From NCBI RefSeq assembly GCF_002224485.1, contig NZ_CP022463.1:2789858-2853857 (forward strand): a stretch of DNA of 64,000 nt, read 5' to 3'. The translations under genes were made by a program, and so were the position numbers. Under the pieces are notes generated by a model. It saw only the letters and a program-made list of their open reading frames with translations, did no database searches and was not told the DNA's origin. This document shows, one piece after another, positions 36,053 to 46,437 of the stretch (its first letter is position 1; each line of letters begins with the position of its first letter). Source of the DNA: Sinomonas sp. R1AF57 (GTDB lineage Bacteria; Actinomycetota; Actinomycetes; Actinomycetales; Micrococcaceae).

Positions 36053-36802
36053 TCAGGCGGATTCCCCGCCCGGGTGGGCATCGTCGTCGTGCGCCGGTGC
36101 AGGCAGGCCGCTCTCACCGCCCGACTCCCCGCGCTGAGCGTGGTAGGCGAGGATCTGGAGCTCGGTGGCCATGTCCACCTTCCGCAGGGTCACGCCCTCA
36201 GGAACCTGCAGGATGGTCGGGGCAAAGCTGAGGATGCTGCGGACGCCGGCGGCGACGACGCGGTCGCACACCGTCTGCGCGACCGACGCCGGCAGCGCGA
36301 GCACCGCCATGTTCGTGCGGGTCCGGTCGAAGATCGCCTCGAGGTTGGCGGCGTCGGAGACCCGCAGCCAGCCGACCTCGTTGCCGATGATCTGAGGATC
36401 GGTGTCCAGCAGCGCCACAACGTCGAACCCGCGGGTTCCGAACCCGCCGTAGCGGGCCAGCGCGCGACCCAGGTTGCCCGCGCCGACGATCGCGACCCGC
36501 CAGTGGCGCGTGAGGCCGAGAGCGGCCGAGATGTGCTCCTCGAGGTTCCCCACCTCGTAGCCGACGCCGCGCGTGCCGTAGGAGCCCAGCTGGGAGAGGT
36601 CCTTGCGGAGGGTCGCCGAGCTCACCCCGGAGGCGTCGGCGAGGGCGTCGGAGGACACTCGCTCGGTGCCGTCCGCGATGAAGGTGTTGAGGGCTCGCAG
36701 GTACACGGTGAGGCGGGCGACCACCGCAGGCGGGAGCCTCTTCCCGTCGGGCGCAGCGGCAGGCCCCTCGTTCCCCGTCCGGGCCCGTCCTGCCACCTGC
36801 AC
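36053..36802 (-). CDS. rex: Redox-sensing transcriptional repressor Rex
   Basis: A 249-residue Rex repressor, which senses the NADH/NAD+ ratio and controls respiratory and fermentative genes. The N-terminal winged helix contains SSDALADASGVSSATLRKDLSQLGSYGTRGVGY (residues ~40-75 in part), and the Rossmann domain has VAIVGAGNLGRALARYGGF with ALLDTDPQIIG. The last 25 residues are a His/Asp/Gly tail. GTG 36802 gives a slightly long N-terminus. A plausible target pathway in this window is menaquinone/cytochrome c biogenesis or ldh, but no Rex box was recognised there. Confidence 0.93.
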   Translation of the reverse strand: MQVAGRARTGNEGPAAAPDGKRLPPAVVARLTVYLRALNTFIADGTERVSSDALADASGVSSATLRKDLSQLGSYGTRGVGYEVGNLEEHISAALGLTRHWRVAIVGAGNLGRALARYGGFGTRGFDVVALLDTDPQIIGNEVGWLRVSDAANLEAIFDRTRTNMAVLALPASVAQTVCDRVVAAGVRSILSFAPTILQVPEGVTLRKVDMATELQILAYHAQRGESGGESGLPAPAHDDDAHPGGESA

Positions 36803-36922
36803 ACCTCATTCCCCCGCGATTCCCTCGCGCGGAATCTTCCCTCACACGCGGCCGCTTCGGCGGCCCCATCCACTCTAGAACCGCCGCGAGGGCTCGGCCA
36901 AAAGCGCACGCGGCCCGCAGCG

Positions 36923-36943
36923 CCCCTGAGGCCTGCAGGGGCA
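36923..36943 (-). terminator. Hairpin after the glutaredoxin-like gene
   Basis: GCCCCTG (36923-36929) pairs with CAGGGGC (36937-36943) around a 7-base loop, just beyond the stop of the glutaredoxin-like gene and before rex. Confidence 0.5.
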
Positions 36944-36949
36944 AGCCCG

Positions 36950-37204
36950 TCACACGGCCCGCGCGGCCTCCACGATGCGGCGCAGGCGGGCCTCGTCGAT
37001 GCGCCAGAAGTCGCGCTGGGTCCCGTCCACGAGGACCACGGGAACCTCCTCCGCGAAGCGGTCGTGGAGGGCGGCGTCGTCGTCGATGCTGCGCTCCTCC
37101 CAGGCAAGCCCCGCCTCGGAGGCGACGCGGGTGACGACGTCGCGCGCGTCGTCGCAGAGATGGCATTGGTGCTTCGTGACGAGGACGATCTCGGGCGTGC
37201 GCAT
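36950..37204 (-). CDS. Glutaredoxin family protein
   Basis: An 84-residue thioredoxin-fold protein with the redox motif C14-H-L-C17 in KHQCHLCDDARDVV and the cis-Pro in EEVPVVLVDG. This short glutaredoxin type stands next to rex in many actinobacteria. Because these bacteria use mycothiol rather than glutathione, its reductant is unclear. ATG 37204 is 54 bases from the divergent HAD gene. Confidence 0.87.
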   Translation of the reverse strand: MRTPEIVLVTKHQCHLCDDARDVVTRVASEAGLAWEERSIDDDAALHDRFAEEVPVVLVDGTQRDFWRIDEARLRRIVEAARAV

Positions 37205-37258
37205 GCGACCAACGGTAGCGCGCCGCCGCGCTGCGGGGCCCGTCGCTAGACTCGGACC

Positions 37259-38068
37259 ATGCCCTTGGAGAGGAAGACGGCTGCCGGCGTGCGCGCAGCA
37301 CAGCCCCACCGGCCGGGGGAGGCGGCGTTCTTCGACGTCGACAACACCCTCATGCGGGGCGCGAGCCTCTTCCACGTGGGGCGCAAGATGTACGAGCGGG
37401 GGGCCTTCACGTTCCGCGACGCCCTGGGCTTCGCGTGGAAGCAGGCGGCCTTCATCTTCCGCGGCGAGAGCCTGAAGGACATCCACTCGATCCAGGCCTC
37501 GGCGCTGTCCCTCGCCGCGGGGATTCTCAGCGACGACGTCAGGAGCCTCGGGCACGAGGTGTACGACGAGTTCATCGAGTCCCGCATCTGGCCCGGCACG
37601 AAGGCCCTGGCCGAGCAGCACCTCCGCATCGGCCGGCGGGTCTGGCTCGTCACCGCCACACCGATCGAGGTGGCCTCGGTCATCGCAGAGCGGCTCGGCC
37701 TGACCGGGGCGCTGGGAACGGTGGGCGAGATCGAGGGCGGAGCGTACACGGGCCGGCTGGTCGGCGAGATCCTGCACGGGTCGGCCAAGGCCGAGGCTGT
37801 CGCCGAGCTCGCCGAGCGGGAGGGGCTCGACCTGCGGAGCTGCTGGGCGTACTCCGACTCGCACAACGACATCCCGCTGCTGACCATGGTGGGGCATCCC
37901 GTGGCGATCAATCCCGACACGCGGCTGCGCATGCACGCCCATGCGCGCAACTGGCCCATCTACGACTTCCGCTCGGGACGGCAGGCCGCCACCCTCGGGC
38001 TCAAGCTCGCCACCGTCGGAGGGGCCGCGTACGGCCTCTGGCGCGGCTACGCCCGACTGCGCAGGTAG
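37259..38068 (+). CDS. HAD-IB family phosphatase (SerB-like)
   Basis: A 269-residue HAD hydrolase of subfamily IB. Motif I is FFDVDNTL (D26, D28), motif II VTATPIEV, and motif III YSDSHNDIPLL. A helical cap lies between motifs I and II. A single hydrophobic stretch near the C-terminus (LGLKLATVGGAAYGLW) may touch the membrane. Relatives act on phosphoserine or lysophospholipid phosphates; the substrate is not visible. It is convergent with the bS22 gene across the 21-bp repeat cluster. Confidence 0.87.
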   Translation: MPLERKTAAGVRAAQPHRPGEAAFFDVDNTLMRGASLFHVGRKMYERGAFTFRDALGFAWKQAAFIFRGESLKDIHSIQASALSLAAGILSDDVRSLGHEVYDEFIESRIWPGTKALAEQHLRIGRRVWLVTATPIEVASVIAERLGLTGALGTVGEIEGGAYTGRLVGEILHGSAKAEAVAELAEREGLDLRSCWAYSDSHNDIPLLTMVGHPVAINPDTRLRMHAHARNWPIYDFRSGRQAATLGLKLATVGGAAYGLWRGYARLRR

Positions 38069-38090
38069 CGCAGCGTACGCACCGCGGGGA

Positions 38091-38152
38091 CGGGGTGACC
38101 TCGGCGGCACACGGGGTGACCTCGGCGGCACACGGGGTGACCTCGGCGGGGA
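38091..38152. repeat. Three 21-bp tandem repeats containing GGTGACCTCGGCGG
   Basis: Units begin at 38091, 38112 and 38133 and are identical except at the end of the last one. They lie between convergent stops of the HAD and bS22 genes. The GGTGACC core recurs in hairpins at 42562 and 47179. Confidence 0.85.
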
Positions 38153-38158
38153 CGCAGC

Positions 38159-38188
38159 GAGGCCCGCCCCCGGGCGGGGACGGGCCTC
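38159..38188. terminator. Hairpin between convergent HAD and bS22 genes
   Basis: GAGGCCCG (38159-38166) pairs with CGGGCCTC (38181-38188), with an inner CCCCCGGGCGGGG stem. A second G+C hairpin follows at about 38200-38220, next to the bS22 stop. Confidence 0.65.
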
Positions 38189-38222
38189 GTGTCACTGGCG
38201 CCCCCGGGCGGGGGCGGCGCGG

Positions 38223-38321
38223 CTACTTCTTGTTGCGGCGCTGGTGACGAGTCTTGCGGAGCAGCTTGCGGTGCTTCTTCTTGGCCATGCGCTTGCGGCG
38301 CTTCTTGATAACCGAACCCAC
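38223..38321 (-). CDS. 30S ribosomal protein bS22 (AURKAIP1/COX24 domain)
   Basis: A 32-residue, strongly basic protein with the family pattern: VGSVIKKRRKRMAKKKHRKL, then LRKTRHQRRNKK. This tiny protein was found as an extra ribosomal subunit in mycobacteria and is conserved through actinobacteria. GTG 38321 is the start, with AAGGA 6 bases upstream on the minus strand. It is too short for most gene finders and is flanked by the HTH gene, its usual partner. Confidence 0.93.
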   Translation of the reverse strand: MGSVIKKRRKRMAKKKHRKLLRKTRHQRRNKK

Positions 38322-38434
38322 GTAAGTTCCTTACAGTAGTTGTCCCGGCTGCTGGCCGGGCGCGCGCACAGGGCGGCTTCAACCAACTGCTGGTGACGTG
38401 ACGTAAAACGTTCCTGAACAGAATACCGTACCCG

Positions 38435-38644
38435 TCAGGCGGTCTCGCTCCGGCCGTCGACCACGGCGTTCTTCAGGTACTGCTCGACGGCCGCCTCGGG
38501 CACCCGATAGGACCGCCCGAACCTCACCGCCGGCATCTCCCCGGAGTGGACCAGCCGGTACACCGTCATCTTGGACACGCGCATCATCTCGGCGACCTCA
38601 GCGACGGTGAGGAAACGCGAGGAAGAGAAATCCATCGCAGTCAT
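38435..38644 (-). CDS. Excisionase-type helix-turn-helix DNA-binding protein
   Basis: A 69-residue protein consisting of one MerR/excisionase winged-helix domain: FLTVAEVAEMMRVSKMTVYRLVHSGEMPAVRFGRSYRVPEAAVE in outline, with helix-turn-helix at residues ~13-35 and the wing at 38-50. This chromosomal protein (not a phage excisionase) is conserved next to the bS22 gene across actinobacteria. ATG 38644 was kept; ATG 38635 is an alternative. It lies 10 bases downstream of the DAHP synthase stop and may be co-transcribed with it. Confidence 0.85.
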   Translation of the reverse strand: MTAMDFSSSRFLTVAEVAEMMRVSKMTVYRLVHSGEMPAVRFGRSYRVPEAAVEQYLKNAVVDGRSETA

Positions 38645-38654
38645 GCAAATTACT

Positions 38655-39800
38655 CTAGTGGCTGGAGTGGCTCCTGTGAACGCGGCGCGTGCGGGCAGCT
38701 TCCGCGAGCCGCTCCAGGACCTCCCGGGTGACGTCCCACTCCATGCACTTGTCGGTCACGCTCTGGCCGTAGACCAGCTGTGTGCGGCCGGCCGCGTGCT
38801 CGACGACGTCGAGCGCCTGGGCTCCGCCGACGAGGAAGCTCTCGAGCATGACGCCGGCCACCGCCTCGGCCGCGTCGCCCCCGTTCGCAAGCTGGGCGCC
38901 GATCTCGAGGGCCACCTCGGCCTGGCGGTGGTGGTCCTTGCCGCTGTTGGCGTGGCTCGCGTCCACGATGAGTCGGGGGTTCAGGCCCTTGCCGGCCATC
39001 GCCGTGGAGGCGGCCCGGACCTGGTGGGGCGAGTAGTTCGGGCCGTCGGATCCCCCGCGGAGGATCACGTGGGTGTCGGCGTTGCCGGCCGTCGAGACGA
39101 GCGACGCGCGCCCGGCGTCGTCGATCCCCAGGAACGCCTGAGGCGCGGAGGCGGCGCCGCACGCGTCGATCGCCACCTGGAGGCCGCCGTCAGTCCCGTT
39201 CTTGAAGCCGACCGGCATGGACAGGCCGGAGACGAGCTGCCGGTGGATCTGGCTCTCGGTGGTGCGGGCGCCGACCGCGCCCCACACGATGGCGTCTGCG
39301 GTGTACTGCGGGCTGATGGGCTCGAGGAACTCCGTCGCGGTGGGCAGGCCCAGCTCGAGCACGCCGAGGAGGAACTCCCGCGCGGCGCGGAGCCCGGCGG
39401 CGATGTCGTGGCTGCCGTCGAGGTGCGGGTCGTTGATGAGGCCCTTCCAGCCCACCGTGGTCCGCGGCTTCTCGAAGTAGGTCCGCATGACGACGAGGAT
39501 GTCCTCGCGAAGGTCGCGGGCGACGGCGGCGAGTCGCCGCGCGTAGTCGAGGCCCGCCTCGGGGTCGTGGATGGAGCAGGGGCCCACGATCACCAGGAGG
39601 CGGTCGTCGAGGCCGTCCATGATGGCCCTCACCTCGTCGCGGCCGCGGGCCACGGTGCGCTGCGCCTCCCCGGCGAGCGGCAGCTCGGCCAGGAGCTCAC
39701 CCGGGGTGGGGAGCGGGGTGAACTCGGCGACGCGGAGGTTGTTGGTCGTCGAGGAGACGACGCCGGCTGCCGGGGCTGCTGTTGCGGTGAGCGGGTTCAT
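38655..39800 (-). CDS. aroG: 3-deoxy-7-phosphoheptulonate (DAHP) synthase, class I
   Basis: A 381-residue class I DAHP synthase, which joins phosphoenolpyruvate and erythrose 4-phosphate in the first step of aromatic amino acid synthesis. Motifs: VGPCSIHDPEAGLDYA (metal Cys), RTYFEKPRTTVGWKG (PEP-binding), GFKNGTDG, RGGSDGPNY, and the late metal ligands in DASHANSGKD. It resembles the feedback-regulated AroF/G/H group. A leader peptide rich in Trp/Tyr/Phe and a terminator hairpin lie in the 170 bases before its ATG, so transcription is very probably attenuated by aromatic amino acid supply. Confidence 0.94.
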   Translation of the reverse strand: MNPLTATAAPAAGVVSSTTNNLRVAEFTPLPTPGELLAELPLAGEAQRTVARGRDEVRAIMDGLDDRLLVIVGPCSIHDPEAGLDYARRLAAVARDLREDILVVMRTYFEKPRTTVGWKGLINDPHLDGSHDIAAGLRAAREFLLGVLELGLPTATEFLEPISPQYTADAIVWGAVGARTTESQIHRQLVSGLSMPVGFKNGTDGGLQVAIDACGAASAPQAFLGIDDAGRASLVSTAGNADTHVILRGGSDGPNYSPHQVRAASTAMAGKGLNPRLIVDASHANSGKDHHRQAEVALEIGAQLANGGDAAEAVAGVMLESFLVGGAQALDVVEHAAGRTQLVYGQSVTDKCMEWDVTREVLERLAEAARTRRVHRSHSSH

Positions 39801-39861
39801 GGGGTCCTGTCCTTGTCTGTGACAGGCCCCGAAGGACCAGAGCCTGCCGCTGGAATGGCAA

Positions 39862-39889
39862 AGGGCAAGGACCGTGAGGTCCCTGCCCT
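39862..39889 (-). terminator. Attenuator terminator upstream of aroG
   Basis: On the minus strand AGGGCAGGGACC, loop UCAC, then GGUCCUUGCCCU form a 12-bp stem with one G-U pair, followed by UUGCC. It is placed between the leader peptide stop and the aroG start, as expected for an amino-acid attenuator. Confidence 0.8.
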
Positions 39890-39942
39890 GTTGGCTCTGG
39901 AGTCGGTACGCGAAATCCTACGCTTGGCCCTCCAGAGCCAAC
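39890..39942 (-). promoter_or_regulatory. Attenuator 1:2 hairpin over the end of the leader peptide
   Basis: A perfect 13-bp inverted repeat (GTTGGCTCTGGAG at 39890-39902 with CTCCAGAGCCAAC at 39930-39942) spans the last leader codons and the following 16 bases. It would form when the ribosome clears the leader. Ribosome stalling earlier, at the Trp-Tyr or Tyr-Phe codons, would change which helix forms; the exact antiterminator is not clear by eye. Confidence 0.7.
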
Positions 39943-39971
39943 GCAAAATACGCATACCAACGCTTGATCAT
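39918..39971 (-). CDS. aroG leader peptide
   Basis: A 17-codon frame, ATG 39971 to TAG 39918, reads MIKRWYAYFALALEGQA. It has Trp, Tyr, Tyr and Phe within five residues, all end products of the pathway started by DAHP synthase. The frame ends just before an inverted repeat and a terminator hairpin that precede aroG. Codons TGG TAT GCG TAT TTT use rare T-ending forms for this G+C-rich genome, which would sharpen a stalling response. No stable protein is expected. Confidence 0.82.
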   Translation of the reverse strand: MIKRWYAYFALALEGQA

Positions 39972-40042
39972 GCGCTCACCATAGCGGGCGCCGCGTCCGC
40001 AGCGCAAACGTGCGCCCGCATGGTGGACAGCTGACCCGCCGA

Positions 40043-42534
<2,492 letters not shown>

Positions 42535-42561
42535 CGCGCCCGACCCCCGCCTCCCTCGAAG

Positions 42562-42581
42562 GGTCACCTCCTGGGAGTCAC
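42562..42581. repeat. Single copy of the GGTCACCTCCTGGG repeat
   Basis: GGTCACCTCCTGGGAGTCAC matches 19 of 20 bases of one arm of the hairpin repeat at 47179-47237. It lies in the 236-base gap after the LacI gene, in which no other gene is visible. Confidence 0.55.
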
Positions 42582-42770
42582 ATCCCGAGAGCCGACGCCG
42601 CCGTCACCGCCCTTCACAGCACAGGCCCCCGATTTGACCGGTCCTCGCACTTCGTCAAAGATGATCCGCAGGGCAACGCTCGCGTGGCCCCCGTGCGCTC
42701 AAGAAATGGGCATCCGCTATCCACGCGGCCATGCCCCCCGCAGTGGCTGCTGCCCTAAAGGAGCGCACCA

Positions 42771-43493
42771 ATGGCCGCCCGGCCTCAGAACGACGACGCC
42801 ACGCACGACTTGATGCACCTGCTGCTGGCATGCTCGTCGCTCACGGCCTTCCTCCCCGCGCTCGCGGAGAGGACGCACCGGCGGTTGACCGCCCTCGAGC
42901 CCCATGACTGCGCCCTCATTCTCCGCCGCCGCAACCGGCCCGCGATCACCGGCGCCAGCAGCGAAGCGCTCGCGGCCGTCGTCGAGGAGCGGCTGTCCGA
43001 CGACGACCAGCGGCTCGCCGCCGCCCTCGAGCGCTCCCAGCTGACCATGGAGCCCCGCCTGCCCGCGTCCTGGACCTCGGGGATGGCGTGGGGCGTCGAC
43101 GCGGGCCTCCTCGTGGTTCCCACCCCGGCGGGCTCCTCCGCGGCGGCGGCGCTCGTCGTCGTGGGCACCGACCCGGTCGACGACGACGCGCGGCGCATGC
43201 TGCTGGCCGTCGTCGGACGTGTGCGCAATCAGGCCTCCTGGGCTCTCCAGCTCGCCGTGAGGCTCAGCGACTGGAACGAGCTCGCCGAGCACCGCGCCCA
43301 GGCCATGCAGAACCGCACCGTCATCGATGTGGCGATCGGCGTGATCATGGCGCAGAGCCGCTGCTCCGCCGCGGAGGCCTTCGATGTCCTCCGGCGCGCC
43401 TCGAACAACCGCAACGTCAAGCTGCACACGGTCGCCGCTGAGCTCGTGCAGCGTATCCACCCCGCCCTGCCGGAGACCGCTTTCAGCGAGTGA
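42771..43493 (+). CDS. GAF-ANTAR domain antitermination regulator
   Basis: A 240-residue protein with a GAF-like sensor (about residues 20-155) and a C-terminal ANTAR RNA-binding domain: AMQNRTVIDVAIGVIMAQSRCSAAEAFDVLRRAS, ending LHTVAAELV. ANTAR proteins bind paired small hairpins in nascent RNA and prevent termination. The conserved aromatic/Ala positions of the three-helix bundle are present. AAAGGAG lies 7 bases before ATG 42771. Its signal and RNA targets are unknown; hairpin-rich leaders elsewhere could be candidates. Confidence 0.87.
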   Translation: MAARPQNDDATHDLMHLLLACSSLTAFLPALAERTHRRLTALEPHDCALILRRRNRPAITGASSEALAAVVEERLSDDDQRLAAALERSQLTMEPRLPASWTSGMAWGVDAGLLVVPTPAGSSAAAALVVVGTDPVDDDARRMLLAVVGRVRNQASWALQLAVRLSDWNELAEHRAQAMQNRTVIDVAIGVIMAQSRCSAAEAFDVLRRASNNRNVKLHTVAAELVQRIHPALPETAFSE

Positions 43494-43586
43494 GGCGGTC
43501 CTGACGGCGGCTGCGCGGCAGGACGCGGGACTTTTGGGCCCTCCAGAGATCCAGACCGCCAGCCCTTTCGCCTACGCCGCTCCGCT

Positions 43587-43936
43587 GTGCTGCGGGCCCA
43601 CCCGTCGAGCCATGTCCCGGCGTCTGCACCGCGGCCGGCCACCGACGAGGACCTCGCGGGACGATGGGGCCGCCTCCACGCAACACTCGTGAACGCCGGG
43701 CTCGACGAGGAGCAGGCCTGGACCGAGGTGGCGCGCATCGCCGCAGACGAGCTCTGGTCCGACGCCGCGACGCGCCTGAGGAGCCACCGCGCCGCGGCCG
43801 AGCTCAAGGACGCGCGCGCCCTCGCCCTGACGCTTCAGCCGGTCCGCGGAGTCCTGCAGCCCCTCACGCTGCAGCCCGGAGACCTCGGCGTTCCTCGCGG
43901 CAAGGGGGAGCCAGCACACAGGATGACCGGGATCCC
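43587..43936 (+). pseudogene. Possible remnant of a small actinobacterial gene
   Basis: Between 43587 and about 43830 the frame has strong G/C third-position bias and reads WGRLHATLVNAGLDEEQAW, then EVARIAADELWSDAA. This resembles another small frame in the window (LESLVQAGLSHEDAQAQMVR near 48990). After about 43830 composition and codon bias fade, and the frame runs on without its own stop into the overlapping kinase and YihY region. A +1 shift would meet a stop at about 43826. The gene may have lost its 3' end or be misread. This is the only content I see in the 497-base gap between the ANTAR and kinase genes. Confidence 0.3.
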
Positions 43937-43990
43937 GCTCTCGGCCACCCCCGGTGCGCGGACGGCGGGACAGCCAGCCATCATGGGCTC

Positions 43991-44683
43991 ATGGACCTCT
44001 GCGAGCTCAGCCGCCGCGCGACAGCCCTCGTCCCCGCCGATGGACGACGGCGGGCCATCCTCGGGATCTGCGGGCCGCCCGGGGCGGGCAAGACGACGCT
44101 CGCGGAGGACCTGGTCCGGAACCTCACGGATAGCCATGGGAAGCGCTGGGCCGTCCACGTGCCGATGGACGGGTTCCACCTCGCCGACGTCCAGCTCAGG
44201 CGGCTCGGGCTGGCGGACCGCAAGGGCGCTCCCGAGAGCTTCGACCCCGACGGCTACGCCGCGCTGCTGGGCCGGCTCGCCTCCGGCAGCGGCGCGGTCG
44301 TGTACGCCCCGGGGTTCGAACGCGACCTCGAGCAGCCCCTCGCCGCGGCGATCGCCGTCCCTCCCGAAACGCGCCTTGTGGTCACCGAAGGGAACTACCT
44401 GCTCCTCGAGGACCCCCCGTGGGCTGCCGCGCGGTCCTGGATGCGTGAAGTCTGGTACGTGGACGCGGATCCCGCCCTGCGGCGGGACCGGCTCATCGCC
44501 CGCCATGTCCAGTTCGGCAAGACGCCGGAGGACGCGCGGGAATGGGTGCTCCGCTCAGACGAGGCCAACGCCCGGCTGGTGGAAGCCACGAGGCGCCGCG
44601 CGGACCTGGTTGTGGGACAGCGGGGCGGTTTCAGGTGGGGCCCCTTGGGGGAGTGGACGTGTAACCGTCCCTCGAAGGAGTGA
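43991..44683 (+). CDS. Nucleoside/nucleotide kinase family protein (uridine kinase-like P-loop)
   Basis: A 230-residue P-loop kinase. Walker A is GICGPPGAGKTT (residues ~30-41), DGFHLADVQL follows as the uridine-kinase/PanK-type Asp motif, and VVTEGNYLLLED holds the Walker B-like acid. The lid contains RRDRLIARHVQFGKTPEDA. Relatives in operons with sugar genes phosphorylate nucleosides or pentuloses; the substrate is unknown. ATG 43991 begins the conserved domain. The YihY gene starts 4 bases after the stop. Confidence 0.85.
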   Translation: MDLCELSRRATALVPADGRRRAILGICGPPGAGKTTLAEDLVRNLTDSHGKRWAVHVPMDGFHLADVQLRRLGLADRKGAPESFDPDGYAALLGRLASGSGAVVYAPGFERDLEQPLAAAIAVPPETRLVVTEGNYLLLEDPPWAAARSWMREVWYVDADPALRRDRLIARHVQFGKTPEDAREWVLRSDEANARLVEATRRRADLVVGQRGGFRWGPLGEWTCNRPSKE

Positions 44684-44687
44684 TCCT

Positions 44688-45815
44688 GTGAGCCAGCGAC
44701 ATTCGGCGAGCGCCAGCACGTCCGGCAGAACCGGAGCGTCAGACAACGCGAACACCTCGAGCACCGCAAGCACCGACAAGGAGATGACGGCGCCGGACCC
44801 GAACGACTCCCGGAAGCCGAAGAGTCCGCCCAAGGTCACCAAGCCCTCGTGGAAGTTCATCGTCAAGAAGACGTTCCGCGAGTTCAGCCGCGACCAGTGC
44901 CCCGACCTCGCCGCGGCCCTGACCTACTACGGCATCCTCTCCCTCTTCCCAGCGCTTCTCGCGCTGGTCTCCCTCCTGGGCCTCTTCGGGCAGGCCGAGA
45001 CGACGACCAACGGCGTGATGGACATCATCGAGAGTGTGGCGCCGGGATCGACGGCTGACACGGTCCGCAAGCCGATCGAGGAGCTCGTCCACAGCCCCGC
45101 CGCCGGCCTCGCGCTCGTCGGCGGCGTCGTGGGCGCTCTCTGGTCCGCCTCGGGCTATGTAGGAGCGTTCGGCCGTGCCATGAACCGGATCTACGAGATC
45201 GACGAGGGCCGGCCCTTCATCAAGCTGCGCGGGACCATGCTCGGCGTGACGGTCGCCGGCGTCGTCGTCGCGGCCGTCGTCTCGGCGATGCTGGTGCTCA
45301 GCGGGCCGGTGGCCAAGGCCGTGGGCGGCGCCATCGGGCTCGGCGACGTGGCAGTGATGGTCTGGGACATCGCCAAGTGGCCTGTCGCCATCGCCCTCGC
45401 GATCTCGCTCATCGCGGTCCTGTACTACTTCACGCCGAACGTGCGCCAGCCGAAGTTCCGCTGGATGAGCCTCGGTTCCCTGATCGCGCTCCTGGTCTTC
45501 GCGATCGCCACGGCCGGGTTCGGTTTCTACGTGGCCAACTTCGCCAACTACAACAAGACCTACGGGGCGCTCGGTGGCGTCATCATCCTGCTCCTGTGGG
45601 TCTGGCTCCTGAACATGTCCCTGCTCTTCGGTGCGGAGTTCGACGCCGAGGTCGAGCGTGGGCGCGAGCTCCAGGCCGGCATGGAGGCGGAGAAGACGCT
45701 CCAGCTTCCCCCGAAGGACACCAAGGCCTCGGACAAGCGGCAGAAGCAGGAGGAGCAGATCATCCGCGATGGCGAGGCCCTGCGCGAGAACCGCGGGGAG
45801 CGGCCGGCGGAGTAG
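44688..45815 (+). CDS. YihY/UPF0761 family membrane protein (BrkB-like)
   Basis: A 375-residue protein with a 55-residue disordered N-terminus, six helices and a charged C-terminal tail (KDTKASDKRQKQEEQI). Family motifs include DLAAALTYYGILSLFPALLAL and GGVIILLLWVWLLNMSLLFGAEFDAE. The name ribonuclease BN is a historic error; these are inner-membrane proteins of unknown, possibly lipid-related, role. AAGGAG at 44675-44680 places the start at GTG 44688. A strong terminator follows. Confidence 0.88.
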   Translation: MSQRHSASASTSGRTGASDNANTSSTASTDKEMTAPDPNDSRKPKSPPKVTKPSWKFIVKKTFREFSRDQCPDLAAALTYYGILSLFPALLALVSLLGLFGQAETTTNGVMDIIESVAPGSTADTVRKPIEELVHSPAAGLALVGGVVGALWSASGYVGAFGRAMNRIYEIDEGRPFIKLRGTMLGVTVAGVVVAAVVSAMLVLSGPVAKAVGGAIGLGDVAVMVWDIAKWPVAIALAISLIAVLYYFTPNVRQPKFRWMSLGSLIALLVFAIATAGFGFYVANFANYNKTYGALGGVIILLLWVWLLNMSLLFGAEFDAEVERGRELQAGMEAEKTLQLPPKDTKASDKRQKQEEQIIRDGEALRENRGERPAE

Positions 45816-45846
45816 GAGCAGGCGCGAGCCCGTTCAGGACTGCCTC

Positions 45847-45891
45847 GGGGCCCGCCCCGGTCCCCCACGGTGGGGGATCGGGGCGGGCCCC
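45847..45891. terminator. Bidirectional terminator between yihY-like gene and thiolase remnant
   Basis: A perfect 13-bp outer stem (GGGGCCCGCCCCG at 45847-45859 with 45879-45891) encloses a second CCCCC/GGGGG stem. It sits between convergent reading directions. Confidence 0.8.
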
Positions 45892-45898
45892 AGCCGTG

Positions 45899-46437
45899 TC
45901 AGACCGCCTCGAGCACGCTCACATAGTTCGCGATCGCAAGGCCGCCCATGTTGTGCACCGCCGCCCGCCTGGCCTCGGGCAGCCGGTGAAGCCCGTGCGC
46001 GACGGGTGGCCCGCCGACTCGTAGCCCGCGCCCAGCAGCGCGGCGCCCACGGCCTCGGGCCCGGCCGCGGTCATCTTCTCGGCCCCGATCACGAGCACCT
46101 TGCGGGCCGTCCCCGCCAGGAGCGCCTTGACGCCCTGCTGGAACGCCCCGGACCCGGACGCGAAGGCGTTCTCCACGCGGGTCGCGGGTACGTTCGCCAG
46201 CTCGTCCGAGACCTGCAGCGCGAGCGAGGAGGCGAAGGCGAGCGGAACCATGCCTGCGTTGTAGGTGCCCACATAGACCTCGTCGATCTGGCCGGGCTCG
46301 AGCCCGGAGTTCGCGATGGCCTCGCCTGCCGCCGCAACGAGGAGCGATTCCAGCGTTTCGCCCTCGAGCTTGCCGAACCTCGTGTGGCCCCACCCGGCGA
46401 TGAGGACGTCGGTTCCGAACTGGTCCTTGAGCGGCAT
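45899..46437 (-). pseudogene. Acetyl-CoA acetyltransferase gene with a large internal deletion
   Basis: From ATG 46437 about 150 residues of a SCP2-type thiolase are intact: DVLIAGWGHTRFGKLEGETL, then NVPATRVENAFASGSGAFQ with the active-site region, and GAGYESAGHPSRTGFTG. The frame then meets ARRAAVHNMGGLAIANYVSV, the extreme C-terminus of the same family, but in a different frame and about 200 codons too early. The stretch between, including the second His/Cys motifs, is missing. The start overlaps the scoB stop (TGATG), so the gene was once part of the scoAB operon, where it would have split acetoacetyl-CoA. Confidence 0.8.

Noticed and set aside
38435-38644. Prophage or integrative-element excisionase
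   Set aside because: The excisionase-type HTH gene sits next to the bS22 gene with no integrase or attachment site. This is a conserved chromosomal arrangement.
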